A DNA stretch of 64,000 bases from Stictocephala bisonia (Eukaryota > Arthropoda > Insecta > Hemiptera > Membracidae): positions 1 through 64,000 of the forward strand of contig JAQJVL010000058.1 of the NCBI GenBank assembly GCA_035578905.1. Reading direction: 5' to 3'. The translations under genes and the position numbers were made by a program. Positions within the stretch are counted from its first letter, which is position 1; each line of letters begins with the position of its first letter. Under the pieces are notes generated by a model. That model had not been told where the DNA came from. It worked only from the letters and a program-made list of their open reading frames with translations, and made no database searches. Below are positions 24,785 to 36,227 of the stretch, piece after piece.

Positions 24785-25429
24785 CAAACAGCAAGGGTTT
24801 TTGATAGCCTAGTCTTTCCAGCAAATTTTCGACCTGCCTCGTAATCTTCTCTTCCAACAGGGTCCCAATTCTGTATTTGGTAAATAATTCTTGATTTGTT
24901 TCTTCTGATGACGTGGCCGGTCACCTTAGTCTCCTGCGTTTTACTTCTACTATTATGCCAGGCTCTTAGAAAAGTTCTCTAATTTCTTGATTGTGTTTGA
25001 TTCTCCATGTATCCTCCTTCTAAATAGATCCAAAAATGTTTTGTAATATTTTTCTTGAAAGTGATAATTTTTTTACATAACTACCTGTTTTATGACTTAT
25101 TATAGTTATAAATTAAGATTAACATAAATTAATCCTTAATACAGCTATATCAACCCTTCAATGTGAGGGTTTTTTAATGACCTAATTTTAAGCAATTATA
25201 TATTAATTTTTATGTTTGTTGTATGCATTTTTTTATATGACCGGTTATTTTAATGTTAATTTTTTATGTCCACTTATTTACATGTAGTTTTATTTAATCT
25301 ACACATATTTTCTAAATAAATAGAAAAATTCAGCAAATTAAAAATAAATAAAAAAAATGTTTTCTCGTCCTCTTATCTTATGTAAAAAGTAGTAAAACAG
25401 GTTTTGTACCATGCAACTATAGTAAAAAG

Positions 25430-25650
25430 AGTGATCCCGTCAACTCTTACCCCACATGCCGAACACTGTTTACTTATGGTGGGCGCTACACCACTATGCC
25501 ACAGCCTCTACAAAGCTGCACAGTAAAAAATACTAACCCAAGCTTGATTTGAAGTGATGATCCTCATCAGTGCTGCACCTGGCCTAAGTACAACGCCTTA
25601 GACAGCTCGTCTGTTTCAACACCGATGATGAATCTGTATTACTTCGTTAG
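25430..25650 (-). repeat. tRNA-like SINE-type repeat(s)
   Basis: Read on the minus strand, GTGGCATAGTGGTGTAGCGC (about 25498) fits an A-box of a tRNA promoter, and GTCTAAGGCGTTGTACTTAG (about 25600) fits the D-arm of a Leu/Ser-type tRNA head. GTTCGGCATGTGG and TTCAAATCAAG occupy B-box-like places. This suggests one or two decayed tRNA-derived SINE heads. No functional tRNA fold is claimed. Confidence 0.35.
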
Positions 25651-25979
25651 TAGACCAAGATGTACTATGTAGTCAAAACACGGCAAAAGTTTAATCCTTA
25701 GAACTACCTCCTATGCTTCTAAACTAATTATTTACGATATAGGTCAATGTAGGAACCTGTATATATAAACCATCAGTATAAGTCAAGTAGTATGTTGTAT
25801 GAAATATGCAAAGCTCACTATAGTGATGTTTTACAGAATTATTACTCATATATCATTCTATCAAAAGATAAGCATCTAAATTTAGCGTAGGAACAGCTCC
25901 AGAGAAATTTTCACAAAGTGAACTCACATCAACAGATTGATAATAAACAGCCAGGAAACTAATTTTATACATATTCAGC

Positions 25980-28250
25980 ACAGTACTGTTAATCCGAAAT
26001 AACTGGGACCGAAACCATTTTGGTAGACTGAATTTTTCAGATAACGCGAATTTTGTTTAGTAAGAATTAAGTAAGAAAATTAGTAAGAAAGAGAATTTCA
26101 ATAATCTAAAAGAAGAAGCAATAAAACTGAAATTTAAACGTGTATTGCTGTAAAGCAGTATGTCTGTTGTACCGGGTCTTTGACCGGTACATTACGTTTT
26201 TTTTTCCGTCGTTGTCTGCCAGGCTGCCTGAGATTCGTTTTTGCCCTGCGTTTCGTGTACTTGGTAGCCGTTGGCTCAGTTCCGTTTCGTTCCGTGTTCC
26301 AGCTTCGGTCAGGTTGGCCGTCTTCTAGATTGTTCGAGTAGTTCTAGTTTCTTTGCAGCGTTCGTCAAGTCATGGTTGCCGGCTGAGAGACTCCTAAACG
26401 TAAGTGTGCATTTGTAATTTCTGATATTTAATCACCCTTTTGGTGAAAATACTTTGTTTAAAATAATATTAATCGGGCTTAGTTGTGTTTTCAGGGTTTT
26501 GTTAAATTTGTGTTCTTGTCTAGATGTTTCTCAGACTAGGTTAAAGCCATGTGCTTCCATGTTACTTTTTACCGTTAATTACCGTTAATGCTTTTTATAT
26601 CTGCCTTTATTTTCAATTGTAATTCTGTATAATGTTTATTGAGCCTTTTTACAGTTGTAGTTACCGATTTACCATATTTTTTGTTCTTTGCCAATAACCT
26701 AGCCTAGCTGTACTCTTTGATTTTCATGTTAGAACCTATTGCTCATGTATCCATAGCCTAGTTTTCAGTTTGTCATTTTTAGTTCCATATACATAATTAC
26801 GTTTTTTAAAATTTGTTAAGTTGTAATTTGTTTTAAATCTGTTTTCCAACATAAATTTTCATAGCCTAAAAATAGGCCTTTTTGTTTCTAGTGTGAGCCA
26901 ATCAAGTACAATTTTGTTTGTTCCTGTTTTGTTTGGCCATGTCATGTATTAGGGGTTATGTATAGTATTTTTGGTGGTGATGGCTGGACTGTTTTTAATT
27001 GCTGTGTTTGGCCTTTCAGTCCAGGGTCCTTGAGTGGGACGTTCAGCCCTCAGCCTGTCGTCCGGGGAAAGTTCAACCTTCTGCACTGCCAGCCTGGCCT
27101 GAGGATCATGTCGTAGAACCTAGGTCTCGACTACGCTGCCATCCCTACATCTGGGTGTTGTTCTTCTGTCCTCAGGTCAGTGTGTTCCAGTTTTTGTTCC
27201 CGGCAGCTGAGCTGGGGGTTTTGATGTGGATTTTTTAATTTATAAAAAGAAAAACAAAAAGAAAAGGGCAGTGAAATATAAAAAAAAAGAAGAAAAAAAA
27301 ATCTGTGGAACTTTATGTGGCCTAGGCCTAAAAACCAGAAAAGTGATTTTTGCAACACAGCCATGGGGACTTAATTATTTTTTTTATTAAAGAGGGAAAA
27401 ACTTTTAAAATACCCAAAGATTTTTTTTGATGTTAATATTTATTTATATCTATATTTATTGTTATTTAGTTTAATTAGTGTATTTTGTTGTTAGATATTT
27501 TAGAGTTTATATTTGTTAGGTCCCTTTTGTTAAATTGTGTTATTTATTTTTATGCTTTAGGCCTAGTGATTTAGTTATTTATTTATTTATTTCGTGTTTG
27601 GTATAGATGTCTGGAAGTGCATTTTTACTCGAACGGTACCGTGTTATATTTTCTTTTAAATTATTTAATTTTTCAACTCACCAAAAGGGGATTATGATGC
27701 TTTTGCTTTTGCTTAACTTTAATTCGGAGCTGCCCAGGGATTCCGGCTTACTCCCTGGCCCGGTGGAATCATGGGATGTGGGCTGAATTGCCGGTTTAAG
27801 TGTTGTGATCCAAAAGTTTTCTAAATTTTCACTTTTATTTGGGGCTTAATATTTTTCTTACGTTTTGGGGTGTCTCAGGCTAAACTGCAGATGGGCCATA
27901 CACCCTGTAGTTGATTAATTGTTAAATTTTGGTATTTGTAGAGTTTGTGGTATTTATAGCGTTTGTTATTATTGTGTAGTATCTTGGTAATTTTAGTGTT
28001 TGTTATTATTTATTTAAGTGAGAATTTATATTGTGGCCTTCTGCCTTTTTTGTTGTGGCCTTCTGCCTGCCAGTTTGTTTTCTTAATAATAAAAGTAGTT
28101 TTGCTCAGCTGCCGAGTTTTATTTTTGACCCTCCAACTGCCACCCGTGATCCCATCGCTCGACTTGGTTTGAGCCATCCCCCGGTTGGCACGCTTACCAG
28201 TTCATGGGGGGGGGGGGATGGGTCTCACTGTACACTAATATGAGACAGTA
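25980..28250. other. T/G-rich, partly GC-rich region, probably decayed mobile element(s)
   Basis: Composition differs from the neighbours, with patches of GC such as 26200-26330 and 27000-27190. Near 25987 TACTGTTAATCCGAAATAAC, followed by sequence ending AACGCGAATTTTG, resembles an end of a pogo/Tigger-type transposon, but no matching second end was found. Around 28050-28200 there are a duplicated TGTGGCCTTCTGCC word, an AATAAAAGT signal and a 13-base G run (28206). No protein family could be recognised in any frame. It could be an LTR or a non-autonomous element. Confidence 0.35.
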
Positions 28251-28742
28251 TGTACAGTACTGTACTAACATCTCAATGTACTCATGCGTGTAACTGCTTG
28301 CCTTCAGTCACTAGACAGCTAGCAGCATTGTAACTGTCTGAAATCAGTTATAACGTTATAATGCCGTCTTAAACCACCACATTTTTAGATGTAAAGTATG
28401 AACAATTGTAAATATATAATGTTTATAATATGGACCTCACCGACAAGATACTTAAAACTTGGTATTTAAATAAACAAAAATATGAGTTGTACGAATTACT
28501 ATTGTCTAACCTAACTTAGAAATTCAGAACTAAACCACTCACTTTACAGTACATCCGCCAGATTCTAGAAGTATCGCCAAAAGGGACTCTTCCTGAAACA
28601 GATCATCCAGTTACTTTACAGTATTAACAGAATATATTCACTTAATGTACTTTATTCACAACAAATTTACGAGATAAATTAATGAGTGTAGTTCTACATG
28701 GTAAAACTATGATAGGTAGCAAATAATATTTACCCTCTCTGA

Positions 28743-29150
28743 TAATCAGAGTGTTGGGCTATTATGAAAAAAACTCAATTAGGTTACAAGCCACAGTAAT
28801 GAGATTTTCGAGAGTGATATGTGAGAAGACAAAGAGAAATAGAATCAGAAATAAAGCAATTAGAAGGTCCTTGGGAGTAAACAGTACAGCAGAAATCATA
28901 GACGACAACAGACTGAAATGGTACGGATATACTAAGAAGATGGATGGAACAAATTAAAAAAAAAGGATTGTAAATGCAAGTTAGAGGAAAGAGACTTGTA
29001 AGGCAGCCAAGATTTGGATGGATAGACCAAGTGAAAACAGTAGTGGAGATTTGCACACCGGCGAAAGGATGTTACAAGGGAAAAACTTCGATTGACAGAA
29101 ATGCTTGGAAAATGTTGAGAAAACACCCTGCTTATAGCAGAAATGTTAAG
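28743..29150 (+). pseudogene. RTE-type LINE C-terminal remnant
   Basis: Frames in this stretch give CEKTKRNRIRNKAIRRSLGV, then DDNRLKWYGYTKKMD, then GKRLVRQPRFGWIDQVK and RNAWKMLRKHP, with a stop and frame changes between. This follows the C-terminal pattern of insect RTE LINEs: '+++R.RN..IR..L.V', 'rLrW.GHv.RM' and 'GRP..RW.D.v...'. It is a decayed fragment with no catalytic domain. Confidence 0.6.
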
Positions 29151-29226
29151 AATAATGTAATTGGCCCTAAATTCATTCTCTAGCTGTTTCTGACATCAGA
29201 CATCCTTATGCCATACAAAATAAATC

Positions 29227-29385
29227 TATATCACCCGTTATATTTTTTACAGATCTATTTGTAGTCCATTCACAGTTTTTGGAAAAGTTTTTATAGTTAT
29301 CTATATCACCTGTTATATTTTTTACAGATATATTTCTAGTCCATTCACAGTTCTAGGGAAAGTTAGTATAGTTATAGCTAACGTG
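29227..29385. repeat. 75-base direct tandem duplication
   Basis: A unit starting CTATATCACCCGTTATATTT and containing GTCCATTCACAGTT recurs 75 bases later (CTATATCACCTGTTATATTT) with few changes. It lies just upstream of the LOA-type LINE insertion. Confidence 0.8.
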
Positions 29386-29585
29386 AGACAGTCTTAATAT
29401 ATCATATTCAAGTACAGACACACCTGTAACTTTTAAACTATGTCCACTACAACACCCGTAATTTCATTAAATCCAATTAAATTACCCCATTAATTTAGTA
29501 GTGTAGTGTAGTGAATGTTTACAATTAGTTAACCAAAATTATATTTTTACAATCCACACTGTATTAAAATTACTACTATCTTAAA

Positions 29586-30824
29586 GATTTTAGACCGATC
29601 AGCCTCATGTCTTTTCTATTAAAGACATTGGAGAGGCTGGTCGATAGGCATATGAGAGACGGGGTATTGAGAGATAAACCACTCCATACAAACCAACACG
29701 CATACATGGCTGGGAGATCTGCGGAGTCGGCCCTTCATAGACTCGTCTCGAGGGTTGAGGGGACGATCCGGCAGAAGGAGCTAGCCATGGGTGTTTTCAC
29801 AGACATAGAGGGGGCGTTCAACAATGTCTTCCTGCAGTCAATGATCGCTGCTGCCGTTAGGACGGGCGTCAAGGTCATTATTGCCAGATGGATTGAAGCC
29901 TACCTACGCAGCAGAATGGCTAAGGCAACATTGAACGAAGCGTCGGTTCAGGTTGTAGTCGGAAGCGGCTGCCCCCAAGGGGGCGTCCTTTCCCCTCTCC
30001 TGTGGTCCTTGGTGGTTTATGACCTACTAAGGGCGCTGAACGGGATGGGGGTATATGCTCAGGCATACGCGGACGATGTGTGTATACTGGGCGTTGGTAA
30101 GTTTGCCAGCACGGTGTCGGACATAGTCCAGGCTGCCTTGAGATATCTAGAAAGGTGGTGTAGGGATAAGGGGCTCTCTGTTAATCCTAACAAGACAGAA
30201 CTTGTACTTTTCACTAGGAAGAAGAGGCTGGATGGCCTATACATGCCCACCATAGGAAATATGGAGCTAAGAGCTACAGGGTCGGTTAAATATCTGGGGG
30301 TTATCCTGGATGCTAAACTGAACTGGCTCAAGCACCTTCAGGAGAAAGCCAGAAAATTCAGAATGGCTTTTTGGGCCTGTCGGAGGGCCATTGGGACAAC
30401 TTGGGGTCTTAAATCAAACATGATTTACTGGCTATACACGAGTGTACTTCGGCCCTCCTTATGTTATGCGGCAATTGTCTGGTGGCTGGCCATGGCACAG
30501 AACAGTGCAAGGCTAACACTAGACAGATGTCAGAGAATGGCGTGCCTAGGAATTACAGGCGCAATTAGAACAACCCCATTGGCGGCGATGGAGGTCCTCA
30601 CTGGGCTCCGCCCAATGGACCTGTTTGTAAAAGGGGAGGCTTGTAAAGCGGCCTTTAGAATAAGGACGACTGGTGGCTGGTTGCCTGGCCAACCAGGACT
30701 CCATGAGGATATACTATCTTGGGACATTTGTCTGGACCCGTTGATTTCGATGGGAACAGACTTAATGGTACCTAGGTACAGAATTGACAGGCAGGTCAGG
30801 GCCATTCTTTCCAAGCAGAGATGA
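29586..30824 (+). pseudogene. LINE reverse transcriptase (5'-truncated)
   Basis: The open frame begins with RT block KDFRPISLMSFLLKTLERLV. It continues through the palm motifs FTDIEGAFNNV (catalytic Asp), GCPQGGVLSPLLW and YAQAYADDVCILG (YADD active site at about 30055-30085), then KYLGVILDAKLNW and the thumb region. It ends at a stop at 30824 just short of the RNase H domain, which continues in another frame. The N-terminal endonuclease and ORF1 are absent. The catalytic residues are intact, but the protein cannot be made whole because of the truncation and the frameshift. Confidence 0.85.
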
Positions 30825-30829
30825 GTGGA

Positions 30830-31689
30830 TGGGGAGTACCGAGCCTGCACAAGTCAAAGGAAGCGTCTGGTATACAGACGGCTCACTTATAGAAGAATGT
30901 GCGGGTGCGGGGGTGTACGGGAGGGGGGCACGGAAAGTTCTGTCTGTACCTCTAGGGGCCCATGCAACCGTCTTCCAGGCGGAGGTGATGGCTATCATGA
31001 TAGCCACACAAGAAGAAATGCGTCTAGGTGGCTTCGGAGGAGTAGTCTCAATCTGCTCGGACAGCCAGGCGGCGATAAAGGCGATCATGGCACCACGTAC
31101 CAGCTCTAAGCTGGTATGGGAGTGCCAGGGGATCCTGGAGACTCTTTGCCTGCGTAAACAGGTGAGACTCATATGGGTCCCTGGGCATGCTGGTATTGAT
31201 GGGAATGAGAGAGCCGATGCACTGGCTAGGAGAGGGGCAAAGTGCCCTCTGCTGGGGCTGGAGCCGGCTCTTGGTATTCCTTTTCAAAAGGTAAAAAGAA
31301 GAATTGACAGGTGGACCTCTGAGGAACACGATGGTAGATGGAGAACCGAGTCCGGGCTCAGGCAGTCTCGTGCTCTTATTCAAGGACCGAATCGCAGGTA
31401 CAGCAGAGATCTGCTGAGCTGTAACCGGGCCAAGATGAGGGAGGTTACGGGAATGCTGACCGGACACAATCTTCTTAACAGACATATGAAGATTATGGGC
31501 CTAACAGAGGACTCCACATGCAGGCTCTGTGAGGATGAGGAGAGCTCCATACACATCTTTTGTCATTGTGGAGCTCTCTCATCTCTTAGATATAGGACTC
31601 TGGGTGCCGCTTTTCTGGAACCAGAGGATATTAGAAGGGCTACATTCGGGGAGATCATGTCCTTCATAAGGGGGACTAGTCTCTTGTGA
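30830..31689 (+). pseudogene. LINE RNase H domain and C-terminal zinc-knuckle tail
   Basis: This frame is shifted by one relative to the RT frame. It carries RNase H motifs in order: VWYTDGSLIEE (first Asp), FQAEVMAIMIA (Glu), CSDSQAAIKAI (Asp) and WVPGHAGIDGNERADALARR (last His/Asp region). A Cys/His cluster CRLCEDEESSIHIFCHC follows near 31520-31570. The single frame change between about 30740 and 30830 is the only break seen between RT and RNase H. Stop TGA at 31687-31689. Confidence 0.85.
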
Positions 31690-32359
31690 CACTGTCATCA
31701 GGCTCGGGGCGCAAAGGGCCACGGAGTCTAGGCGCAGTGGGCTTGGTGACAGGACCACAATCTGGTGTATCTAATCTAATCTACTATCTTAAACAAACGC
31801 AAGATACAACAAACTATTTTAAAGGGTATCTAAACAAACAAACAAGGCGTAGCAGCAAATGTAAACTCTCAAAAACTAAAATATTACTGAATTATCAAAA
31901 TTAAACTAATGGAAAAATGGATTGCATTAATAATTTTGCTATTTCAGCTGCTTCCTGACAAAGAATTAGAACAGATTAACGAAAAGTCAGCTGATGTTAA
32001 ACACCGAAGCGAAAAGTTTAATATACAAGCAAAAATGTACCAAAAACATTATACTCATAAAATATTTAGTAAAAATATATTTTTTAAAGCAACTGAACAT
32101 GTTGAAGGTAGTTGGAAAGTTTAAAAGAAACCCTACCATATAATACCTCATTTTCAAGGCCTTAATACAGAAAAAAATGTGCATTTTAGAAGGCTTTATC
32201 TCAATCCTCAGTAGACTCAACTATTAAGCTGAAGGAGTTACCTTAGCCTACATTTAAAACTAATTATTTTTCTTAATCCATAAGCATGTAAATTTGTAAG
32301 AGTCTACTTACATTGATATGGATTAGTTGAAAAAAAACAAAATAGTTTAAATTAGATTA

Positions 32360-32445
32360 AGGTAGTAAGTAACACCTGAAGATGAGAGTGTTGTTATACT
32401 CAACAAAACATTGTGTGATTTTTTCTTAAAACTCTTGAATCATTG
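32360..32445 (+). repeat. possible Penelope-type terminal motif
   Basis: CACCTGAAGATGAGAGTG followed by a short stem-loop and CAAAACATTGTGTGATTTTT resembles the end motif of the Penelope-like element at 40434-40475 (CACCTGAAGA...GAAAATTTGTGAGATTTT). No coding remnant was found beside it. Confidence 0.3.
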
Positions 32446-32542
32446 GAAATCTACGATAAACCTGCCAATCATGAACCTATGCCAACAAATAACTTTCAAA
32501 CAACAGGTATGGGAAAATAGTTCTTCATAAGTTCATGATTAC

Positions 32543-32761
32543 CTGGCCGACTAGGACGAGGAACCAACGGCCTTGAGGAAGAAAGTAAGTCAATGTGAGA
32601 GTGGGCAGTCCTCTGTTACAACAAGCTGGAAACACCTCTTTCCAAAACACTATATTTTTTACACTCTCTGCTCTATTGAGAGATAAAAGTCCATTGTGGC
32701 GGCAAAAGGCATTTACGTCCACTAGGTCATCCCTCATAAGATGAGAAGATAAGAGAAATCC
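32543..32761 (-). CDS. in: Inturned exon, second longin-like region
   Basis: On the minus strand this is a 73-codon exon from acceptor GACAG|GGA to donor GGCCAG|GTAATC. It encodes GFLLSSHLMRDDLVDVNAFC, RHNGLLSLNRAESVKNIVFW and a final GRWFLVLVGQ. The series 'GyL+.SHL..dDL+D+..+CR...LL.L', then 'W+EVFP', then 'RWFLLVVG' is a strong Inturned signature. The CCNRGLPTLTLTY insert is a less conserved loop. It joins exon 33920-33979 in phase 0 and ends in phase 0. Confidence 0.93.
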
Positions 32762-33609
32762 CTGTCAACAAACATTTAAATGTATATTATTACAGAAGTT
32801 TATATATGGAATATAAAAATAATATTTAATGTAAAATTCTACACAATCTATCAAATTAATCTGAACAATAGTAATTAATTAAAGGTGGAATATTATGAAC
32901 TTTAACTCATTATTTCTTGTGTATCAGCAAGTTTTGCCTTCAGTAATATCCAATTTAATAAAATTATTTGCAAGATTTTATACTTACTGCTAACATAACA
33001 GGAATCACAAAATGTACCACCTACCTTACAATATAAGAAAATCTAACACATTAAAAACTTTCTAGGACTATTATTTAAACAATTAAAAACTAAAATTTAA
33101 ATTTGTAATAAGTATAAAAACTAATGTGGAAAATTAACTTATCATCACAAACACTATTTTGTGAGCTTCAAGGTAGTTTGACATTATGATTGATTAATTT
33201 TTGGACTTAAAATAAAATTACATCAGTATTTATTGCAGTGAAATTATATAACAGGTACTGCAAAAGTAATTACAGTTTCAAAATATTTTAAACCTAGTCA
33301 AATATTTGCTAACAATCACATAAAAGATCTTTCAAACATACATTTCTGAGAATTCACTCTACTGATTAACCCCGACACTAGTTCCGGTATCAGCTTACCT
33401 ACTGAGCGGCCCTCCAATTTTTTCTAATTTTATACTGAGCGGCCCACTCACCTACAGTATAAAATGCATAAGAAGCTATTAAGCTGGCTTTTAAACAGTT
33501 GAAAGTTGTGAATTTCAAACGACTGAGCCAAGGCGTCCAGGTTACCCTCAGAGAGCCAAATTTGCTCTCGCTGAGACTGGCTGGCTTTGGTACTTCTTAA
33601 GTAATGTAA

Positions 33610-33905
33610 ATTTGTTGGTAGCATACTTGGTTAAAGCCAAGTTTTATAAACTAAGTGTTACTCAGTTTGATCCCAATCAAACGCAAAACAAATTATAAAA
33701 CTGATCATCTGATAAGGGAGGTCAGAGGGGTGTTGTTACGTGGATTGCAGTAGTAGAGGGTTGGTGCCACTGGGTGGGCTTGTATGAGAGCAAGCCATTG
33801 TTGGGATATTAATGAAACTTTTTATGGAATAGTCAGTCTTAGTTTGGGATAAAAGACCACATTCACTCAGACACACTCATGTCTCGAGCTTAAATAAACA
33901 TTGTC
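33610..33905 (+). repeat. tRNA-derived SINE, copy B
   Basis: The head GTAGCATACTTGGTTAAAGC and CTCAGTTTGATCCCAATC are tRNA-like A- and B-box regions. The body GATCATCTGATAAGG and tail (cacactcatg, then cttaaataaac) follow the same order as copy A at 10195-10460. An insert (about 33715-33795) is present here and not in copy A. It is close to the Inturned exon at 33920. Confidence 0.6.
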
Positions 33906-33919
33906 ATTTCTCACTTTAC

Positions 33920-33979
33920 CTTGTAAAACAAACAAGATCCAATTATTGAATACAAGCGTTGGCAGTCCTTGTCATCATT
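33920..33979 (-). CDS. in: Inturned exon, start of second longin-like region
   Basis: This is a 20-codon exon on the minus strand, acceptor TTTCAG|AAT and donor TACAAG|GTAAAG. It encodes NDDKDCQRLYSIIGSCLFYK. 'r.LY.ilGS.LFYKG' is one of the best conserved blocks of Inturned, with the Gly supplied by the next exon. Phase 0 at both ends. Confidence 0.93.
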
Positions 33980-34204
33980 CTGAAAAAAAAGATAAAGTAC
34001 AGTAACAACGATAGATTATCTTGTAACAGTATGTATCTGACATAGGTAATGTCAGATAGTTTAGCAACATTCTTGTAATGTAGAGAATGTAACAATGGAA
34101 ACACATACAAATTTTCTCTGCATTATAATTGACAACAAATTATAAGTAGTACAAATCATATAGACCACCTGTGCAAAAAAATTAGTATATGGAATGCATG
34201 TTGT

Positions 34205-34705
34205 CCGAATAATGAAATATATCGGTGGACTCTCTACAGCCAAGACAGCCTACTTTGCCTTGGTAGAATCATATCTTAGACATAGCTTGACAGTGTGGAG
34301 CTAATTTTATATTCAGCTACAACATAAACCGAAACCTTGTTCTCCAGAGGAAAGCCATAAGAACTTTTGCCTATCTTGACCCTCTACAAACTTGAAGACC
34401 AGCGTTCACCAATCTACGAATCCTCAGAGTGGTGGCTCTCTACATACTTGAAACCATAAACAAGAAAGCAATAAAATTTCCAAGAAACTATGAACTACAC
34501 CACTATAATACGTGTCATGACTCCAAGCTTGTCCTACTGATACACCAAACTAGACTCTGGGAGAAAAAAAACCTTCATATGCCGGTTGTAAACTTAGGAA
34601 TCACCTACCGATCTGCCTGAGAGACCTGACAGGCAATAAGCTGCACCAGGAGCTAAAGAAGTGGTTGAGTGAAAGACCCGTCTACTCGTTATTAGCTTCG
34701 TTGTT
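34205..34705 (+). pseudogene. Jockey/CR1-type LINE C-terminal remnant
   Basis: Fragments in shifting frames give STAKTAYFALVESYLRHSLT, QRKAIR-like sequence, then RVVALYILETINKKA, LRNHLPICLRDL and ELKKWLSERPVYSL. This is the tail of a Jockey/CR1-type LINE: 'R.aYFalveShLrY.l..WG', 'L..LPi.iR' and 'K..L....yYS'. There are several stops and frame changes. The RT core is absent. Confidence 0.65.
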
Positions 34706-35938
34706 AGTGAAAACCTTAGTCGCACACATCCCTCCACTAATAAATCAATTGTTGAAGAGTGTACATTATGTGCTGGTATACCACTAATTTTATATTAGAA
34801 CCTTTGGTTGGCATCTGGCACAGCTGGGAGATCACACAAGTTACAATCCAGCTACCAAAATGGTTGTTTGTTTAGTATCACCCAGGAGACATGCAACAGC
34901 TTAAGGATTGCTACAAACGCAAACATCAACCCCCAATCATGATGTGATCCCAATCATGAGATTGCGGAGTCAAAATTCTAACTATGGATCACATAGTTAT
35001 TGATATCCCATTACATTCTTTTCAGGGGGGATTAGCTGGTCTTCATTCATTCAGAGAAGCAGGTGTTCAATGGTTAGGAAACAAGGACTTATCTTTGTGG
35101 CGGGAGATCAATATTTAAACATTACACAAGTACATTGTACATTGTATTTTATTTAGATATTATTATTAGTATGATTTTTAGCTTTTTTATTCTTCCTCCT
35201 TTTAGTTTGGCAGCTGGATTTGAAAGCCATGTGATTATAAACAATTGTTAACCCTTGCGCCGCCACGAATTTTTCCACTATACTACCCAAAAACGCCAAA
35301 GCCATTTTAAGTATTTGAGATAAATACTTATATATATTTTTAATTGTAGGTTATTAAATGGTGTTTTCAAATATACCACCTAACTAGCCACTTTTAGTTC
35401 ATTAAATATAAAAAGAAAATTAAAAACTTAACAAAAAATGTTTTTTCAAAAAACTTTATTTGAGCTCACAAACACATTTAAAAAAAAATATCAGCTACTT
35501 ATAAACTATGGAGTTCTGTTTTTAGACTAATATTTAACAGACATATAAAAATTCAAGTTCTTGTCTTTAAATTTGTTGAAGTTAAAGTATTTTTTGTAAA
35601 AGAGTGCAAAATCACCTTTTCCACTTATGTATGTTCATATTTGTTATTTTTATGGCCCCAAATGAATTTAAATTATTTTATTTTTATAAGTTTATCTATA
35701 GTAATATTAATATATAACTATTTACACAAAGTTATTTAGCACTGGTAATTATGCTGAACACTTGTGACTCGGAAAGCACAGGCCGTGTAATCCTTTTTGG
35801 CAGCGCACAAACATGTACACGATTTTGGGGATGGCACACGAACATGTTTACTCATGCTTATTGACGTATGTATTCAGAAAATAAACTAATCAAACTAAAT
35901 AAACATACAATAACAATCTAAAATAATGTTATATAACC
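34706..35938. other. intronic AT-rich DNA, no gene recognised
   Basis: I see no coding signal here. TTAACCCTTGCGCCGCC at 35258 resembles a piggyBac-type terminus after a TTAA site, but no opposite end was found nearby. Confidence 0.5.
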
Positions 35939-35963
35939 ACCTCTCAACACAAATGTAAAGAGA

Positions 35964-36227
35964 ATGATAGAAGAAAAAAAGAAAAATGTTGGAATGATTT
36001 CACAGATAAGCTTAAAAAAAGATTGTGTTGGAAACAAAAATCTAATCTACAAGGTTATAAACAGCAAACGTAGAACTTGTGAAAGCATTAAGATCCTTGA
36101 AAATGTAGAAGGTGAGTTGGTAACTAAAGACATTGAAATCACTGAAGTAATGAAAAACCATTTCAACAACCTATTAAATGGAACTTTAGAAGATATTTGC
36201 GAGGCACAAACTGTACAAATATTGTAA
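35964..36227 (+). pseudogene. RTE LINE, region before RT palm
   Basis: The reading frame SLKKDCVGNKNLIYKVINSK and ITEVMKNHFNNLLNGTLEDI matches the linker before the RT fingers of RTE LINEs ('..k.+yk.i...r', then '....i...w..yF..Lln'). It stops where the nested LINE fragment begins. Confidence 0.65.

Larger units (their letters stand above)
29573..31793 (+). mobile_element. LOA/Jockey-type LINE, 5'-truncated, with 13-bp TSD
   Basis: The inserted DNA (29586-31780) is flanked by the identical 13-mer CTACTATCTTAAA at 29573-29585 and 31781-31793. It begins abruptly inside the RT domain (KDFRPISLMSF), as expected for target-primed reverse transcription that stopped early, and ends in a short (TCTAA)-type tail. 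Its GC-rich coding sequence contrasts with the AT-rich host DNA. RT plus C-terminal RNase H in this order fits LOA- or I-related LINE clades. The perfect TSD and nearly open frames suggest a fairly young insertion. Confidence 0.9.

Noticed and set aside
24660..24857. 65-codon minus ORF (MEEKITRQVENLLERLGYQK)
   Set aside because: No family match; part of it is the palindrome at 24740-24784; no splice sites fit the Inturned phases.
25985..26060. Tigger/pogo-type terminal repeat
   Set aside because: Only one end visible; no TA-flanked partner or transposase nearby.
30059..31485. Minus-strand ORFs of 90-145 codons
   Set aside because: Shadows of the GC-rich LINE coding strand.
35255..35275. piggyBac-type end TTAACCCTTGCGCC
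   Set aside because: No inverted partner with TTAA found downstream; kept only as a note.
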